From NCBI RefSeq assembly GCF_014651635.1, contig NZ_BMXG01000003.1, positions 1 to 64,000 of the forward strand: a stretch of DNA of 64,000 nucleotides. Reading direction: 5' to 3'. This DNA is from Cerasicoccus arenae. GTDB lineage: Bacteria > Verrucomicrobiota > Verrucomicrobiia > Opitutales > Cerasicoccaceae. Below the pieces are notes generated by a model that worked only from the letters and a program-made list of their open reading frames with translations, was not told the origin of the DNA and searched no databases. A program made the translations under genes and the position numbers. Positions 1 to 8,259 of this stretch are shown here, piece by piece; position 1 is the first letter of the stretch, and each line of letters starts with the position of its first letter.

Positions 1-279
1 CTCGTGGACACGCTAGGGCTGGTGTTGTTGGCGGTCGTCCACCCAGCGAACATTCAGGACCGTGATGGCGCAAAGCTTTTGCTCGGTCTCTTGGCCAAGC
101 GCTTTGGATGGCTCAAAATCATTTGGGCCGATGGTGGCTATGCAGGAAAGCTCATTGATTGGGCCGCGCAAATAAAACGTCACCGCAAAATAAATCTGCA
201 CATCGTCAAACGCTCAGATACCGCCGGCAGGTTCGAGATACTGCCCAAGCGTTGGATCGTCGAAAGAACATTTGGGTGA
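1..279 (+). mobile_element. IS5-family transposase, C-terminal fragment
   Basis: The reading frame is open from the window edge and encodes the C-terminal part of an IS5-type DDE transposase. A typical 'VHPANIQDRDGAK' stretch is followed by 'IIWADGGYAGK', which carries the second catalytic Asp region, and by 'KRWIVERTFG', which carries the DDE Glu (E of VERTFG). Intact members continue after RTFGW for about 20-30 residues, but here the Trp codon position reads TGA, so the protein ends abruptly. The sequence then passes straight into an unrelated gene fragment. I infer a truncated, inactive insertion sequence whose left part lies outside the window. Confidence 0.8.
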
Positions 280-725
280 CGGTACATACTGACAATTCAG
301 GGCAACCGGACATCAAGCTGGGGCTGGAAGTTGAAATCCCCAAATTTCTTGCTATCAAACCGAGTTTGCTCGTCTGGAACCAGGAAGACGGGCTGACAAC
401 TAAAACGGTCAAGCTCGATCCAGAAGATGACTCAGTGGTCATTGAGGTGGTGCGGTGTGATTCCGAGGATTTCTCCGTGGAGCTAGTGAGGACGGAAGAT
501 TCCTCCGGTTGTGAACTGTTGGTTGCTCCTCTGGGACTTGAGACTGGCTCACATGCGGTGATCCGTATCGCTGCGCAGTCTCTAAAGGAGGGGGCGCGAA
601 GACGTTCTTCGCGCATGCTCTCATTCGCTAAAATGTATAATAAGGTGACTTCGATTAACGGGGTGTTTCTAGTCGATAGGTTTCGCGGTAACTACTTCAC
701 TTCATATCTGGCACAAACTGGCTAA
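272..725 (+). pseudogene. DUF1573-like protein fragment, 5' end lost
   Basis: An open frame runs to 725, but only the part after about position 272 is protein-like. The upstream part of that frame is the out-of-frame transposase. The segment 'VTVHTDNSGQPDIKL' followed by 'VEIPKFLAIKPSLLVW' resembles the repeat of DUF1573-containing lipoproteins common in Verrucomicrobiota and Bacteroidota, which have an immunoglobulin-like beta-sandwich. The 5' half, including any signal peptide, is absent. The junction with the IS fragment lies between roughly 268 and 279. The last 40 residues do not look like the usual family C-terminus. No start codon or ribosome-binding site is convincing, so this is best read as a gene remnant cut by the insertion. 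Confidence 0.55.
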
Positions 726-780
726 TTTCGGTGTTACCCACACGTTTCCCCATCGATTCTTGTTTTATTTTGGGACTGAG

Positions 781-1498
781 CTAGGGCCTGTTCAGTTAAA
801 TTAGTTTAGCCATTGAGATGATAACTACTGTAGTGGAATTAAGCGAAGAACACTACGAACTAATGTCTGATTGATTTCCGAAGCCGCGTGGGAGCTTGCG
901 CTACAGCAATTTGGAAGTAATTAACGCAATCCTTTACATAGCCGAAAACGTAGCGAAGTGGCGTCGACTTCCAGAGCGCTTTGGTCGGTTGGCACACGAT
1001 CTATTCGCGGATGCGCGCCTGGGCTGACAGCGGTGTTCTGGCACGTGTTTTTGAGGCGTTGCAACAAAAGCAACTTATCCATTTCAAGATCACGGTGGGT
1101 TCGCTGGACAGCACTTCGATCAAAGTGCTGTCCGATGGCTTGTGCCTCTCGCCGAGATAAAACAGAAGGACGAAACCTGCTCAAACAGTGGGCCACAGGG
1201 CGTCCTCAATCTCTGAAAGCCATTATTCATGGATCGCGCTTACAAGGGGGACGAGACTCGCCAACTCGTCTTCGATTTGAGACTGGAGTCAGTCGTGCCG
1301 CCCAAAATGAATCGGCTCAATAAATGGGAGTATGATCGTGAACTATACAAACGACGCAACGAGGTTGAGCGATTCTTCCGAAGACTCAAAGGATTCCGCA
1401 GGATCTTCTCTCGTTTCGAAAAACTGGACACTCATGTTCACCGTGTTATTCTCGTTGCGCTAATCTTCGATGCGCCCATTTACCTGAACACGCCCTAG
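781..1498. mobile_element. Degenerate IS5-family insertion sequence with terminal inverted repeats
   Basis: A 718-bp element is bounded by 21-bp imperfect inverted repeats (781-801 and 1478-1498) that match at 19 of 21 positions. Each end begins CTAGGGC when read inward. CTAG at both ends may be a 4-bp target duplication rather than part of the repeat. Between them lies a broken transposase gene (separate entry). The element sits between the DUF1573-like fragment and the carbonic anhydrase gene and does not disturb the latter. It is a second, independent IS5-type insertion next to the one at the window edge. Confidence 0.8.
818..1498 (+). pseudogene. IS5-family transposase, inactivated by a stop and frameshifts
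   Basis: Reading from ATG 818 gives 'VVELSEEHYELMSD', then an in-frame TGA at 872, then 'NLEVINAILYIAENVAKWR', which is a typical IS5 N-terminal helix region. A frameshift near 985 moves the sequence to the frame with 'IYSRMRAWADSGVLARVFEAL' and 'GSLDSTSIKV', containing the first catalytic Asp. Another disruption precedes the last open stretch (1229-1498). That stretch carries 'MDRAYKGDETRQL', with the second Asp, and 'YKRRNEVERFFRRLKGFRR', with the catalytic Glu. The protein therefore cannot be made in one piece. All parts lie inside the inverted repeats. Confidence 0.85.
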
Positions 1499-1521
1499 TA
1501 AAAGTCTTAAGTGTTGCCTGC

Positions 1522-2226
1522 TTAGTTTGCGTCGAGGATCTCGACCTTGCCAGAGTCTAGGTGGTAGACGCCGCCAACGACGGTCAACTTACCTTCAGCC
1601 ACAGCCTTGGAGAGAATTGTGCCAGCCATCTTTACCGACTGAGTGGCGTAGGCGACGTTTTCGTCAATGGCATGTTCCATTGTCACTGGGCCTTTGGCGC
1701 TCGCAATGGCGACGGCTGGTTCAATGCTATCGAGCAGGGAGTCGATACGGCCTGGGAATGTGGCGTTGTCTTTATAAGCCTGAATGCCTGCGTCTACCGC
1801 ACCACAGCTTTCATGGCCGAGTACGATGACTAAAGGACAGCCGAGAACTGCCACGGCGTATTCCATGCTGGCCTGACCTTCGAGAGTCAGTGTATTGCCC
1901 GCTACGCGGACAACAAACAAATCGCCCACACCCGCATCAAACAAAATTTCTGGGGCAACGCGGGAGTCCGAGCAGCTCAAGACAATCGCCATTGGGCGTT
2001 GACTGGTTGCGGTCTTGGCACGGGCGGCTTTATCGCGGTCGGGATTTTTTTCTTCACCCTTGGTAAAGCGTTCATTGCCGTCCATCAACTGCTTGAGGGC
2101 AGCGGCACCGTCAATGTTTGTCAGGGTGGTTTCACGACGGGTTTGGGCACTAACGGACAATGCAGCTAGTACTAAAATAGATGCGTGACACATCCAACGA
2201 GATAAAGAACTTTTGTGAGTAGGCAT
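1522..2226 (-). CDS. Beta-class carbonic anhydrase, exported
   Basis: This 234-residue protein would hydrate CO2 to bicarbonate using zinc. Residues about 10-27 form a hydrophobic signal peptide ending near 'SVSAQ', so the enzyme is probably periplasmic. Zinc ligands of the beta family are visible as C85 and D87 with R89 in 'CSDSR', and H138 and C141 in 'GHESCGAVDAG'. Length and spacing suit the bacterial beta-carbonic anhydrase family. It is transcribed divergently from xpt with only 40 bp between the start codons, so a shared promoter region is likely. The 3' end faces the degenerate IS5 element. Function is assigned with high confidence; the export is inferred from the N-terminus. Confidence 0.93.
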   Translation of the reverse strand: MPTHKSSLSRWMCHASILVLAALSVSAQTRRETTLTNIDGAAALKQLMDGNERFTKGEEKNPDRDKAARAKTATSQRPMAIVLSCSDSRVAPEILFDAGVGDLFVVRVAGNTLTLEGQASMEYAVAVLGCPLVIVLGHESCGAVDAGIQAYKDNATFPGRIDSLLDSIEPAVAIASAKGPVTMEHAIDENVAYATQSVKMAGTILSKAVAEGKLTVVGGVYHLDSGKVEILDAN

Positions 2227-2266
2227 AAAAATAATCTGCTACTAATGAGTTCAATATACAACATTA

Positions 2267-2860
2267 ATGATAAACGCCGTAGAATATATTCGCCACTTCA
2301 TTTCCGCCGAGGGTCGCAACCTCGGTAATGGCATTTTGAAGGTCGACGCTTTGCTCAACCACCAGATCCTGCCCGAGGTTATGCAGGCCTTCGGTCAAGA
2401 ATTCGCGCGTCGTTTTGCATCGCAACGCGTCACCCGAATCCTCACGGCAGAAATCTCCGGCATCGCACCAGCAGTGATGACTGGTCTGGCGCTGAATGTG
2501 CCCGTAGTCTATGCGCGCAAGAAACGCCCGGTAACCATGTCGGGGCCTGTTTACTTGGCTGAAGCCGCGAGTCGCACCAAAGGGGGGACTAATGAGCTAG
2601 TCGTGTCAGCGGAGTTTCTATTGGCAGGCGATCGTGTGTTGGTGATCGATGATTTTCTGGCCCGTGGGCAAACGTCAGCCGCGCTATTGAATCTGGTGCG
2701 TGAGGCGGGCGCGACGCCAGTGGGCTTGGGTTGCGTGGTGGAGAAAGCCTTCGAGGGTGGCCGCGCCTATTTACACGCAAACGGCTTTGCCGAGGTCTCC
2801 GTTGAGTCGTTGGCGAGCATTCTCAGCATGGACGATGGTAAAATTGTGCTGGCAGACTAA
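2267..2860 (+). CDS. xpt: Xanthine phosphoribosyltransferase
   Basis: This 197-residue enzyme would convert xanthine plus PRPP to XMP in cytosolic purine salvage. It is full length for the Xpt family of Bacillus type. The PRPP-binding loop 'VLVIDDFLARGQTS' lies at about residues 125-138, and the hydrophobic 'GIAPAVMTGLALNVPVVYARKK' region precedes it. The start ATG is 40 bp from the divergent carbonic anhydrase start. No purine-riboswitch leader fits in that gap, unlike in Firmicutes. About 200 bp of noncoding sequence without a clear feature follow before the peptidase gene. Confidence 0.93.
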   Translation: MINAVEYIRHFISAEGRNLGNGILKVDALLNHQILPEVMQAFGQEFARRFASQRVTRILTAEISGIAPAVMTGLALNVPVVYARKKRPVTMSGPVYLAEAASRTKGGTNELVVSAEFLLAGDRVLVIDDFLARGQTSAALLNLVREAGATPVGLGCVVEKAFEGGRAYLHANGFAEVSVESLASILSMDDGKIVLAD

Positions 2861-3064
2861 GCTTATGATTGGAACAAAATGTCCCACTCGCACGTCTCAA
2901 TGAGACAGAACGGCCGGGCATGAATCGCGCTGCCGCTTCGACGAGAAACCGCGCTGTCCGCTTGCTATCTGGCCTGGTAGGGTAATGGTTTGGTCGGCTT
3001 GAATTGGAACTGCACCTGCTGATTCATTTCCAAACAATTTATCATTTTCCAATCAGACAATACC

Positions 3065-3742
3065 ATGGGACTATTTATACTTTTGATCGTGCCGACGATG
3101 CTCCTCGGCCTATGGGCACAGCATCGCGTCAGTAGCACTTACAACAAATGGAAGCGCGTGCCGACACGCAGTCGTATTACGGGTGCGGAAGCCGCGTCTG
3201 CCGTCATGCGCAATGCCGGCATTTATGATGTAGATATCGTTGAGATCAGTGGCCACTTGACTGACCACTATGACCCCGCTCATAAGCGCTTGGCGCTCTC
3301 AAGTGAGAACTATCGTGGCAACAGTCTTGCGGCAGTGGGCGTTGCCGCGCACGAGGCTGGCCACGCGATCCAGCACAAAGTTGGCTATAAGGCGTTGGAA
3401 ATGCGGATGAGCCTCAACGGGATCACTGGCATTGCCTCCAAAGTGTTGCCCTTCATGATTTTTGGCAGCCTCTTCCTACCGTTTCTCGCCGCGAACATGG
3501 TTGGCATCAAAGTCGCCATCATTTGCTATGCGATAATCGCGTTGTTTCAATTCATCACGCTGCCCGTAGAGTTTGACGCCAGCAAGCGTGCGCGTGTGCA
3601 ACTTGCGAACTTAGGCATTGTTGGGCAGGATGAGTTGCCTGGCGTCGTCAAGACGCTCAATGCTGCTGGCTTCACCTACGTTGCCGCCTTCGTTTTAACC
3701 TTGGCTAACTTGCTTTACTGGGTTGCTGTTTCGCGCCGCTAA
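3065..3742 (+). CDS. Membrane zinc metallopeptidase, YugP type
   Basis: This 225-residue integral membrane protein belongs to the YugP/neutral zinc metallopeptidase family. The zinc-binding HExxH motif appears as 'AAHEAGHAIQH' (HEAGH at about residues 96-100). Hydrophobic segments occur at the extreme N-terminus, at about 130-165 and at the C-terminus. The 'VEFDASKRA' stretch provides the downstream acidic ligand region typical of the family. Substrates are unknown for most members. The last 48 bp overlap the 3' end of the convergent symporter gene on the other strand. Confidence 0.88.
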   Translation: MGLFILLIVPTMLLGLWAQHRVSSTYNKWKRVPTRSRITGAEAASAVMRNAGIYDVDIVEISGHLTDHYDPAHKRLALSSENYRGNSLAAVGVAAHEAGHAIQHKVGYKALEMRMSLNGITGIASKVLPFMIFGSLFLPFLAANMVGIKVAIICYAIIALFQFITLPVEFDASKRARVQLANLGIVGQDELPGVVKTLNAAGFTYVAAFVLTLANLLYWVAVSRR

Positions 3743-5212
3743 GCAATTGCCGATCCAGACCAACGCAAAGTTTAGCAACACGCCCCAGAGGCCTGCATGG
3801 ATGTGAAACGGTTTTCCGGGGATGGCGTTGTCGGTCACAATGCTGCCAACTTGGAAGATCAGCGTAAAAATCGTTCCCGCCAAAAAGCCCGCCAACACTG
3901 GGCCCGCGCGTAGCTTTTTAAAATGCAGGCCGCAGATGAGCGCGGGTGCGGTTTGGGCGAGGAGCTCGGTCTTGATCTCAATCAGTTTCCAAATGCTTTG
4001 CGGCAGCTCGGTGGCCAACAAGACGCAGATGATCATGACCCCGGTTGAGATTACTTTGCCAAGCAAAGTAAGTTTTTTCTGATCGTCGGTTTTAAACAGT
4101 GGGCGGAAGAAATCCTGCGTGGCCGATGAAGCAATTGCGAGGAGGATGCTGTCGGCGGTTGACATTATGGCGGCAATCACTGCGGCAACGAATACGAACA
4201 CGACCCATTTGGCCGCCGGGTGAGAAGCTGCGTAATCACCGAGCACCAGCATCGTGATACCCCCGCTGGATTGGGTGTCGAGGCCAGGGTGGGCGATGTT
4301 GCCCAGCACGCCAATCGTGACCATAAGCAACGTGGTGACGAGCGGCATGAAGACCATGACCTGCAAGGAACGTCGCAGTACCTTGGGGCTTTTCGCCGCG
4401 TAGATGCGTTGGATCGCCTGCGGATAAAGTGAGAATCCCAAAGAAATGATCAGCGCCGACGAGACCCAGCCAACACAGCTCATCGTGGAAAGCGGTTCCC
4501 AGAAATCAGGTCGCACGTCGTGTAATTTATCCGCCGCGCCGGACACTCCACCAAGGTTTGATAACGTGGCGGTGAAGATGATCGTGCAACCGATCAGCAA
4601 CAGTAGCCCCTGCAAGACATCCGTCCAGGCGACACTGCGTAAGCCGCCCAGTGTTTCGTAAATCAGAATGATCACCACTAGAATTAGGATGCCTTGCGTT
4701 GGCGTCAGGTAATCGCCCGCCACGACGGCCGTCATTTCCCCCATGGCCTTGAGGTTGGTGATCATGAAATTGCCCAGCGCGACGATTCCCGAAAGCGCGA
4801 TCAGGCTGGTCAGCCATCGGTGATTGTAGCGCCGCTGGATGTAGTCACCCAGCGTGATGAAATCCCCCTCACGGGAAAGGCGTTGCAGCTTGGGCGCATA
4901 GAGCAGGTAGAAGCCGATGCCCGCCATCATGAAGGGCAGGCTCACGAGGACTTCGAAGCCGGATCGATAGGCTTTTCCTGCGTAGCCGATTAGGGTGTTA
5001 CCGCTGTATTGAGTCGCATAGAGAGTCATCAGCAAAACGAAAAAACCAAGGCTGCGCCCGCCGAGGAAGAAGTCTCCGAGGGAATTTTCCTTGCGCGCAA
5101 AGCGTCCGGCCAGACCAAAGGCAATCATGAGGCCCAAGTAAATTGCGACCACGATAATGCCGCCCGCGCCAAAGGGGGAGTCAGCCTCAGTGGTTATGGC
5201 GAGGTACGTCAT
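3695..5212 (-). CDS. Sodium:solute symporter (SSS family)
   Basis: This 505-residue protein has a repeated pattern of about 13 hydrophobic segments and the SSS signature region around 'GLRSVAWTDVLQGLLLLIG'. The N-terminal 'AGRFARKENSLGDFFLGGRSLG' is the typical start of family members. It would couple Na+ influx to uptake of an organic solute such as an amino acid, sugar or pantothenate; the substrate cannot be read. It overlaps the upstream small membrane gene by 4 bp (ATGA type), which implies translational coupling and a two-component transporter. Its 3' end overlaps the convergent peptidase gene by 48 bp. Confidence 0.9.
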   Translation of the reverse strand: MTYLAITTEADSPFGAGGIIVVAIYLGLMIAFGLAGRFARKENSLGDFFLGGRSLGFFVLLMTLYATQYSGNTLIGYAGKAYRSGFEVLVSLPFMMAGIGFYLLYAPKLQRLSREGDFITLGDYIQRRYNHRWLTSLIALSGIVALGNFMITNLKAMGEMTAVVAGDYLTPTQGILILVVIILIYETLGGLRSVAWTDVLQGLLLLIGCTIIFTATLSNLGGVSGAADKLHDVRPDFWEPLSTMSCVGWVSSALIISLGFSLYPQAIQRIYAAKSPKVLRRSLQVMVFMPLVTTLLMVTIGVLGNIAHPGLDTQSSGGITMLVLGDYAASHPAAKWVVFVFVAAVIAAIMSTADSILLAIASSATQDFFRPLFKTDDQKKLTLLGKVISTGVMIICVLLATELPQSIWKLIEIKTELLAQTAPALICGLHFKKLRAGPVLAGFLAGTIFTLIFQVGSIVTDNAIPGKPFHIHAGLWGVLLNFALVWIGNCLAARNSNPVKQVSQG

Positions 5213-5415
5213 TCAACGCCCTCCTGGCCACCCGCTCGATTCCATAACCGTCCGTAGCTGATGGCGACGAAGATTGCGTAAACCACCGATGCAGCCACGC
5301 TGTAAATGACCCACAGCGGCAGCCCGGCAACCATGGTTTCCTGGCCAACGGCGAGAAATATCCATGGGGCGGTCAGCGTGATCAGTAGGAGATGGCCGAT
5401 GAGATAGCGGAGCAT
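5209..5415 (-). CDS. Small membrane partner of the symporter (DUF3311/YhdT-like)
   Basis: This 68-residue protein has two predicted membrane helices (about residues 5-22 and 32-52) and resembles the short DUF3311/DUF997-type proteins encoded directly upstream of SSS-family symporters, for example the YhdT-PanF pair. The stop codon overlaps the symporter start by 4 bp, so the two are probably co-translated. Its role in transport is not established for most pairs. A run of 12 cytosines lies about 120 bp upstream of the start, in the presumed promoter region. Confidence 0.7.
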   Translation of the reverse strand: MLRYLIGHLLLITLTAPWIFLAVGQETMVAGLPLWVIYSVAASVVYAIFVAISYGRLWNRAGGQEGVE

Positions 5416-5532
5416 GGCGATATACGTGATGTCAGTGAATCAATCAGACTGAAATAGGTTGGTGTAAGCATCATCTTGCCTCCGTGCAAAGCGAATCTAA
5501 ATCCAGCAGTAAGCTACTCTATGCACCTAACG

Positions 5533-5544
5533 CCCCCCCCCCCC
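5533..5544. repeat. C12 homopolymer tract in an intergenic region
   Basis: Twelve consecutive cytosines lie between the TPR gene (ends 5637 on the minus strand) and the start of the small membrane gene (5415). The tract is upstream of the symporter operon on the minus strand, where length change could alter promoter spacing. The rest of the 220-bp intergenic stretch shows no clear feature. Confidence 0.9.
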
Positions 5545-5636
5545 GGGTGGTGGTGTAAACCACAATTGGCTCATCTTTTCAGTTTGTGCAATTTGACCGA
5601 TGGCGCACTCCTCGCCCTACCGTTGAAAGCCGTTCG

Positions 5637-7325
5637 TTAGCGGTCTGATTTACGCAGATCTTCGTCGGTCAATTTGATGCCCTGAAGTTTTTCGTCACCG
5701 ATCAGACTTTGGAGGTCATTGGTCTCAGGCTTGTCGCCAACTAGGCGACTTTGCAGCGGATCGCTATGAATACGCTGATTTTGGTATCCGTCAGATTTAA
5801 CTGATGCAATTGTTTGGCGAGAATGCATGTCGGATTCCGATTGTTCCTTGAGGACCGTTTTACGCAGCTCGGAGAGTGATTGGCTGAAGGGAAATTCGGT
5901 GAGTCCCGCATTGAGGGCCAATTCCGCTGTGTCGTAAGCACCAATCTTACGCATCGCTTCCCCAGCTTCCCAATAGATTTCCATATTCAATCGGTTCGTT
6001 TCAAGGTATTTGACCAAGGTGGCGTATTCACCAGCGCTGCGCGCAATGGCTGCATTGAGTATGTGGTCATAGGCTTTAAAGATGCTCGCGGCAGCAGGAT
6101 CTTTCGGTGCCGCAGGGCTTAGCTTATCCATCTCAGCTTTGGCCTTTGCAAATTTGCCTTCGGTCATCAGTGCCTGGACGTAATAGAACCAGATGGAGCC
6201 TACTAGCTCAGGCGCATCCGTGCGGGCGCTACCAATCACCCGCATTACTCGGGTAGAGTCCGGCAGATCCGTCAGCTGGCCCGCTAGGCCTGTGAGGGCC
6301 GAGCCGTTGCGTCGATGAACTGCCAAGTAAAGGTCGATCAGGGAATCTGCTGCCGCTTCATCACCTTGATTCAGGAGCAGCATAACTGCGTCCAAATGAG
6401 AGCGCCAGGCGTTGGGGTGGTCGCGGAATAAGCGATGAAAGATACGTCGGGCACCGGCATCATCATCTTGAGCTTGTAGTAAGTAGCCTTTGATAAGGAC
6501 CAAATTGGGCGCTGCCGCTACCTCTTCCGGTAGGCTTTCCATATATTGAGTGGCGTCGTCGTAAGAACCCATCCTCAAGTAGGCGAAGAGGATCGAGTCA
6601 TGATACTGCTGGCTGAGCTCTTCTTCGTTGAGCCGCTCAGACGTTTCAATGACCCCGGCGTAGTCTCGCTCGACGATTTGAGCACGGAGGAGCAAATTCA
6701 TCAAAGCCACCCGTGAAGCTTTATTGCTAGCAACTTCAGGGTACCTTAAAATTGTGGGAATGGCCTTCAGCAAGGCTGGGTTGTTATCCGTATGCTGGGT
6801 TAACGCTAGTAACTGGTTGATGTAATTCGGATCATTGGGGAACCCGTAATCCAGCCCTTCAACCAGCAAGTCAGTGGCCTCGACCATAAAACCAGCGGCC
6901 ACGAAGAATTGCGAAAGCTCCAAGCGTGCTTGGAGATCGTCGGGCAGGCGCCTTATACCTGAACGGTATTTATAGAAGGCATCCATGACCTGACCATTCT
7001 TCAAATTGTCGCGGGCCTGTAGGATTTGCGTCTTTCCTTGCTTTTTGACGAGACCCCGCATGTCGACCGGTGCCAGAAGGATATCCGCATAAGTGATTTG
7101 ATTATGAGGCATCTTCGACCGCCAGAGATACAGCCCCAGCCCGCCCAAAAAATAGAGAGCCAGAAATGCAAACCCCGCGAAAAACACGCCTCGCAACAAA
7201 TTAATCTCTATTGTCAGGGCTTGATTGTGCTTTCTTCGACCAATGCGGACCCGAAAAAAATTCCCGCAACGCCGTAAGCTGCTAAGCCAGGATTCGGATC
7301 CGACTAGGACAATTTGTAAACTCAT
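5637..7325 (-). CDS. Membrane-anchored TPR-type protein of unknown function
   Basis: The open frame extends upstream to 7394, but that part starts at a GTG inside the SRP RNA gene, so I place the start at ATG 7325 (562 residues). A transmembrane helix at about residues 50-70 ('GVFFAGFAFLALYFLGGLGL') follows a basic, presumably cytoplasmic stretch. The rest is alpha-helical with degenerate tetratricopeptide repeats ('DAFYKYRSGIRRLPDDLQARLELSQFFVAAG'-like units). No catalytic motif is visible. Such proteins usually scaffold complexes in the envelope; the partner is unknown. A 9-bp-stem hairpin (7339-7359) lies in the short leader between the SRP RNA and the start codon. Confidence 0.7.
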   Translation of the reverse strand: MSLQIVLVGSESWLSSLRRCGNFFRVRIGRRKHNQALTIEINLLRGVFFAGFAFLALYFLGGLGLYLWRSKMPHNQITYADILLAPVDMRGLVKKQGKTQILQARDNLKNGQVMDAFYKYRSGIRRLPDDLQARLELSQFFVAAGFMVEATDLLVEGLDYGFPNDPNYINQLLALTQHTDNNPALLKAIPTILRYPEVASNKASRVALMNLLLRAQIVERDYAGVIETSERLNEEELSQQYHDSILFAYLRMGSYDDATQYMESLPEEVAAAPNLVLIKGYLLQAQDDDAGARRIFHRLFRDHPNAWRSHLDAVMLLLNQGDEAAADSLIDLYLAVHRRNGSALTGLAGQLTDLPDSTRVMRVIGSARTDAPELVGSIWFYYVQALMTEGKFAKAKAEMDKLSPAAPKDPAAASIFKAYDHILNAAIARSAGEYATLVKYLETNRLNMEIYWEAGEAMRKIGAYDTAELALNAGLTEFPFSQSLSELRKTVLKEQSESDMHSRQTIASVKSDGYQNQRIHSDPLQSRLVGDKPETNDLQSLIGDEKLQGIKLTDEDLRKSDR

Positions 7326-7372
7326 TGGACGGGAGGTTCTTCCCACTAGCAGTGGGAAGAGGAAAATAAAAA

Positions 7373-7470
7373 GTGGCCAGGCACCCTGCGGCACACGTGA
7401 ATCCTAGCTGCCCTTGCTTCCTTCCGGATCTGGGGGGATTCACCGGTTCGACGTTGCACAGGACCCGGCC
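7373..7470 (-). ncRNA. ffs: Signal recognition particle 4.5S RNA, bacterial small type
   Basis: On the minus strand the hallmark domain IV loop reads AGATCCGGAAGGAAGCAAGG (GGAA tetraloop plus the symmetric AGCA internal loop bound by Ffh). It is followed by ACGTGTGCCGCAGGGTGCC, matching the conserved 3' side of E. coli 4.5S RNA. The outer helix pairs GGCCGGGTCC at the 5' end with GGGTGCCTGGCC at the 3' end. A run of T residues directly follows and fits a terminator. The RNA lies between the divergent lipoprotein gene and the TPR gene, on the same strand as the latter. Ends are approximate by a few bases. Confidence 0.93.
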
Positions 7471-7581
7471 ATCGACAAGACCACGGTAGCAGCGCCCCAA
7501 TTTCAACACTTTTCTTCACCTGATGACAGGCTGAATATTAGCTTGCGCCGTGTCGCGACTCGCTTTTGTATATTACACACT

Positions 7582-8079
7582 ATGCTGGGAAACTATAAGA
7601 TTGTTGCCGGCGCCATAGCTGGCGTTGTGCTTTTATCAGGTTGCGCCATGAATGATCGGGGTATCCTCCGACCAGATGAGCATCTTGATGCCACATGGAA
7701 TGGTGACGTGAACAAGACGGACGCGATGCAGCGTTTTCTATACAACACCAATCAGTTCTTTGTGAACGACGGCATCCAGTTCCATGATCATGTCCAGAAG
7801 GACATGGGCCTGAATGCTGGTGAAACTTGGTACCCAACGGAAGAAATGGCCAATGGCGAAGTTCCGTTCTACCCGCCTTGTAAGACGGTAGCCGATCCAG
7901 AGCCCGATCCAGCCAAGGTTGAGAGCATGGTAGAATACACCGCACCAGAGCCAGTCGCCAAGCCTGGATCGACATCTGTCCCCGCGACTAAGTCGGCACC
8001 AGTTCCTAAGAGCATGCCTGAGCCTGGCGCTGGAACGATCGACTACAAGATGCTCCAACGCAGCATCAAGACGCAATAA
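7582..8079 (+). CDS. Lipoprotein of unknown function
   Basis: This is a 165-residue protein starting at ATG 7582. The frame is open further upstream, but that part overlaps the SRP RNA gene. A lipoprotein signal peptide is clear: a basic start, a hydrophobic core 'IVAGAIAGVVLLSGCA' and the lipobox LSGC, with lipidation expected on Cys21. The C-terminal half is rich in proline, alanine and glutamate ('EPDPAK', 'APEPVAKPG'), suggesting an extended periplasmic linker. No domain is recognised. It is followed after 39 bp by another tiny lipoprotein gene and then aroC, in one direction. Confidence 0.72.
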   Translation: MLGNYKIVAGAIAGVVLLSGCAMNDRGILRPDEHLDATWNGDVNKTDAMQRFLYNTNQFFVNDGIQFHDHVQKDMGLNAGETWYPTEEMANGEVPFYPPCKTVADPEPDPAKVESMVEYTAPEPVAKPGSTSVPATKSAPVPKSMPEPGAGTIDYKMLQRSIKTQ

Positions 8080-8118
8080 GCGCTTGATTACGTGGACATT
8101 CTGCAATCCAATTGGCCT

Positions 8119-8259
8119 ATGAAGCCATTGGCAGTTCTTCTTATTTTACTCGCTAGCATGCTAGTCGGGTGTGAATCCACGACGACGTCGGTCAACGACG
8201 GCTTTGGTATGGATTTCTCCGAAACCGGCGACGCGGACCAAGCGAAAGTGATAGACTAA
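8119..8259 (+). CDS. Small lipoprotein, 46 residues
   Basis: A short open frame beginning [20 protein letters not shown] shows a complete lipoprotein signal peptide with lipobox LVGC (Cys18), leaving a mature part of only about 29 residues. Its stop codon TAA overlaps the ATG of aroC (TAATG), so translation is probably coupled. The function is unknown. The clean signal peptide and junction argue for a real gene despite its length. Confidence 0.6.
   Translation: MKPLAVLLILLASMLVGCESTTTSVNDGFGMDFSETGDADQAKVID

Noticed and set aside
2227-2266. Purine riboswitch upstream of xpt
   Set aside because: Only 40 bp separate the divergent start codons, too little for the ~70-nt aptamer, and no conserved loop sequences are visible.
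7282-7509. Short minus-strand open frame over the SRP RNA
   Set aside because: It coincides with the 4.5S RNA gene, whose conserved loop and helices explain the sequence better.
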